Assembly: GCA_030144725.1 (NCBI GenBank)
Contig: JASKMD010000010.1
Coordinates: 1,143,958-1,207,957 of the forward strand
Direction of reading: 5' to 3'
DNA: 64,000 nucleotides
Source of the DNA: Haematococcus lacustris
Lineage: Eukaryota; Chlorophyta; Chlorophyceae; Chlamydomonadales; Haematococcaceae
Part shown: one piece after another, positions 63,001 through 64,000 of the stretch
How positions within the stretch are numbered: the stretch's first letter is position 1
How the letters are laid out: each line of letters opens with the position of its first letter
The notes under the pieces: model-generated
Told to the model about the DNA's origin: nothing
The model's input: only the letters and a program-made list of their open reading frames with translations
Database searches by the model: none
Translations under genes and position numbers: made by a program

Positions 63001-64000
63001 AGGTTGAGCACTTTAAGCAAGATAAAGATAGCTCTGCGTGCCAGGTATACTCCTTGAACAATGCTGCGGGACATGAATGGGTCACCATGCAAGACATAGA
63101 CAACTTTTACGAGAACAGGCTCCCTCAATTAACTGATCACTTCGAGCGTGGCGCATGGCTAATGGCAAGAGGAGTGGACGGCTACTCCGACGAAGTCATT
63201 GAGATGTACTTACGCACCCACTACGGCCTTGCTGTGCAGTGCATTGCCCAACTCAACCAACCCAGCGACTGGGCTGCTGATAACCTAGGGAACCTTGCTG
63301 GCCAATACGGTACACACACCTTTTTGTGCAAAAAGCCAGGCCACAGCATGGCCATGAAGTGCATTAACGGCGCATGGCACCTACTGGACTCCTTGAAAAC
63401 GACAGCCACACCCCTCTTGCACATTCCTGCTGCAACCAAGCGTACTATGCACCAACTCTTTGTCATCACGCCTGATATCCGCTCACGGGAGCAGATACGC
63501 CGGTGTGAGGAAAAGGGCATTCACCACATCATCAGCCATGCGGAACAAACATGCGACCATGACCGCAACACTACAGCACCCGGCCCCACATATACACCGA
63601 CCCACAACCCTGCACAACCCTACATGGAAGGGCAGTACGAAGAATGCTGCCTGGTACATGCATTTAACATGGCCATGGGAAAGAAATGCATAGATTACCA
63701 TGCAGTCATCAGACACTGCAAGGATCTAGCCGAGCACCTACAACACCTAGCACAAACAGCACGGGAAGAAGGGCATACAATTCGAACCTTCAATACTGAT
63801 CACATCTACCACGAGACAGGCAGATTCTCGTCTGACACACTGAACCACTACCTACACCGCAAACACCTTGAGATGCGTACGTACCTGCACCCAGCAACAG
63901 CCTACCTACCAACCCACAGTATCACACCTGAGGCGATCACTATTGCTATTGCAAGCACGGGTGCGACACACACTGATGCTGTTATCTTGCTATCACACCA
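57051..64000 (+). CDS. Copy B: giant open frame with 38-residue repeats, 2A and Josephin-like proteases (3' partial)
   Basis: The frame from ATG 57051 has no stop to the window end, at least 2316 codons. Residues 28-48 form a hydrophobic, Cys/Trp-rich signal-like segment (LIGILTCLWLLCACWCWGAA), followed by GSPHGSYA as in copy C. Two degenerate and then 40 regular 38-residue repeats follow (about 215-1740). The Cys-containing conserved region comes next, then 2A GDVEANPGP with Gly1982/Pro1983. Protease 1 has Cys1997, His2098 and Asp2113 (SLNNAAG, PGHSMAMK, WHLLDS). Protease 2 has Cys2199/2200 (YEECCLVHAFNM) and is cut by the window end. Copy A shows what should follow: endonuclease, RT, RNase H and a second endonuclease. 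Met18 is an alternative start that would give a more classical signal peptide. No lesion is visible, so this may be an active or very young copy. Confidence 0.88.
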   Translation, partial: MSVVSQNPTCEQRAVQAMEVNGKPRRRLIGILTCLWLLCACWCWGAASLGGTSGHLAPHLSGQHGAVEGSPHGSYASSFGPWPALTQSTFPILYPTDTHNYWNKKGHAPVINTTCLPRCQHVSNVPRDIHVQTTRTLEMDTHPCLQTDERHGSQLYHLPAPPDLPSHLPALTVAAHTDMQSTHADTQNDKRHIAQPYHHLQALAAAALRDRPAATEMPSTHVDMQAGIRHGAQPYHHLPDLLATAWQDQPATTEMPTTHVDMQAGIRHGAQPYHHLPDLLATAWQDQPTTPEMPTTHVDMQAGLRHGAQPYHHLPELLATAWQDQPATTEMPTTHVDMQAGIRHGAQPYHHLPELLATAWQDQPATTEMPTTHVDMQAGMRHGAHPYHHLPDLLATALHDQPGTIEMQTTHVDMQAGIRHGAHPYHHLPDLLATALHDQPATTEMPTTHVDMQAGMRHGAHPYHHLPDLLATALHDQPATTEMPTTHVDMQAGIRHGAQPYHHLPDLLATAWQDQPATTEMPTTHVDMQAGIRHGAQPYHHLPELLATAWQDQPATTEMPTTHVDMQAGIRHGAQPYHHLPELLATAWQDQPATTEMPTTHVDMQAGMRHGAHPYHHLPDLLATALHDQPGTIEMQTTHVDMQAGIRHGAHPYHHLPDLLATALHDQPATTEMPTTHVDMQAGMRHGAHPYHHLPDLLATALHDQPATTEMPTTHVDMQAGIRHGAQPYHHLPDLLATAWQDQPATTEMPTTHVDMQAGIRHGAQPYHHLPELLATAWQDQPATTEMPTTHVDMQAGIRHGAQPYHHLPDLLATAWQDQPATTEMPTTHVDMQAGIRHGAQPYHHLPDLLATAWQDQPTTPEMPTTHVDMQAGLRHGAQPYHHLPELLATAWQDQPATTEMPTTHVDMQAGIRHGAQPYHHLPELLATAWQDQPATTEMPTTHVDMQAGMRHGAHPYHHLPDLLATALHDQPGTIEMQTTHVDMQAGIRHGAHPYHHLPDLLATALHDQPATTEMPTTHVDMQAGMRHGAHPYHHLPDLLATALHDQPATTEMPTTHVDMQAGIRHGAQPYHHLPDLLATAWQDQPATTEMPTTHVDMQAGIRHGAQPYHHLPELLATAWQDQPATTEMPTTHVDMQAGIRHGAQPYHHLPELLATAWQDQPATTEMPTTHVDMQAGMRHGAHPYHHLPDLLATALHDQPGTIEMQTTHVDMQAGIRHGAHPYHHLPDLLATALHDQPATTEMPTTHVDMQAGMRHGAHPYHHLPDLLATALHDQPATTEMPTTHVDMQAGIRHGAQPYHHLPDLLATAWQDQPATTEMPTTHVDMQAGIRHGAQPYHHLPDLLATAWQDQPATTEMPTTHVDMQAGIRHGAQPYHHLPDLLATAWQDQPATTEMPTTHVDMQAGIRHGAQPYHHLPDLLATAWQDQPTTPEMPTTHVDMQAGLRHGAQPYHHLPDLLATALHDQPTTTEMPTTHVDMQAGMRHGAHPYHHLPDLLATALHDQPATTEMPTTHVDMQAGIRHGAQPYHHLPDLLATAWQDQPATTEMPTTHVDMQAGIRHGAQPYHHLPDLLATAWQDQPTTPEMPTTHVDMQAGLRHGAQPYHHLPDLLATALHDQPTTTEMPTTHVDMQAGMRHGAHPYHHLPDLLATALHDQPATIEMQTTHVDMQAGIRHGAQPYHHLPDLLATALHDQPATTEMPTTHVDMQAGMRHGAHPYHHLPDLLATALHDQPATTEMPTTHVDMHAMGIKTSHQQRTQHEHSVEALYSMGGRLQLGHEWFALLIIPLPRPGTMSHACTAAHVTRSSACNPQNYRVATSYSAPQRTSTHIGRVITQQRNLETQLLFLGMGIYIITTAPQHGNKPTVKESKQCLRRHKKRLSSYRSTVRTIGYNVMTGMDGTLAASSSLCKLSNTFHLSTHGAKNGRPYTVYQYNSTLHVYCCYQTTLGESNWTTSTFNPIAAARAVYVAWLLLAAGDVEANPGPEVEHFKQDKDSSACQVYSLNNAAGHEWVTMQDIDNFYENRLPQLTDHFERGAWLMARGVDGYSDEVIEMYLRTHYGLAVQCIAQLNQPSDWAADNLGNLAGQYGTHTFLCKKPGHSMAMKCINGAWHLLDSLKTTATPLLHIPAATKRTMHQLFVITPDIRSREQIRRCEEKGIHHIISHAEQTCDHDRNTTAPGPTYTPTHNPAQPYMEGQYEECCLVHAFNMAMGKKCIDYHAVIRHCKDLAEHLQHLAQTAREEGHTIRTFNTDHIYHETGRFSSDTLNHYLHRKHLEMRTYLHPATAYLPTHSITPEAITIAIASTGATHTDAVILLSH
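57694..62280 (+). repeat. 114-bp coding minisatellite: 40 repeats with a 15-unit higher-order period
   Basis: Every unit is exactly 114 bp and encodes variants of THVDMQAGIRHGAQPYHHLP plus DLLATAWQDQPATTEMP. THVDM codons recur from 57711 to 62271 (4560 bp, 40 x 114). A diagnostic GGCTTAAGACAT variant recurs at about 57957, 59667, 61377 and 61833. The first two intervals are 1710 bp (15 units) and the third 456 bp (4 units). No stop or frameshift occurs. The opposite strand is open in pieces bounded by TTA codons, giving long antisense shadow frames. Confidence 0.95.
62952..62999 (+). other. 2A-like ribosome-skipping peptide, copy B
   Basis: Encodes AWLLLAAGDVEANPGP in frame with the giant ORF. 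Skipping is expected between Gly (62994-62996) and Pro (62997-62999), releasing an N-terminal product of about 1982 residues from the protease-RT polyprotein. Confidence 0.9.

Overview
The window is a eukaryotic, GC-rich, transposon-dense block. I recognise no host gene, rRNA, complete tRNA or bacterial-type operon. The content fits a green alga, most likely a volvocine/Chlamydomonas relative. It has Ty3/gypsy elements ending in chromodomains, L1-like LINEs, a non-LTR polyprotein with both AP-like and restriction-like endonucleases (Dualen/RandI style, a clade I recall as first described in Chlamydomonas), and abundant short G/C-rich satellites. The organism is inferred from element type only.

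Layout. (1) 1-11745 and 37692-40344 are one head-to-tail tandem array of about 3.49 kb monomers, plus strand. The monomers derive from an already dead, internally deleted LINE. (2) The array is interrupted inside its fourth monomer by a 25.9 kb nested insertion (11746-37691): a 5'-truncated L1-like LINE on the minus strand, itself split by a 191-bp-LTR gypsy element (14202-27103, TSD GTTGA) and by a non-autonomous LTR element present as LTR-internal-LTR-internal-LTR (27503-31510, TSD GGGCC). The gypsy element is in turn split by a second gypsy element with 467 bp LTRs (20093-26356, TSD ACTGG). All three LTR elements point the same way as the LINE. (3) 40345-44590 is satellite DNA, dominated by about 60 copies of the 12-bp palindrome ATCTGTACAGAT at a spacing of about 24 bp. 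(4) 44553-64000 holds three copies of a Dualen/RandI-like non-LTR family: copy C (plus, N-terminal part), copy A (minus, 46560-56990, nearly full length but broken) and copy B (plus, from 57051 and running off the window).

How the genes work together. The gypsy elements encode gag, protease, RT-RNase H and integrase-chromodomain. The LINE encodes a Pro/Gln-rich ORF1-like region, an AP endonuclease, an RT and a C-terminal zinc knuckle. The Dualen/RandI-like polyprotein starts with a hydrophobic signal-like segment and variable low-complexity repeats. It then carries a 2A-type ribosome-skipping motif (GDVEANPGP), two Josephin-like cysteine-protease domains, an AP endonuclease, RT, a PHD finger, RNase H, and a zinc-knuckle plus PD-(D/E)XK-like endonuclease. 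Copy B is one uninterrupted reading frame of at least 2316 codons. It includes 40 exact-length 38-residue repeats, and the opposite strand shows only long shadow frames there.

Most premature stops in the LINE and gypsy copies are TAG (with single TAA and TGA) and read as C-to-T or G-to-A changes of CAG, CAA or TGG. LTR pairs are nearly identical, so the nesting is recent.
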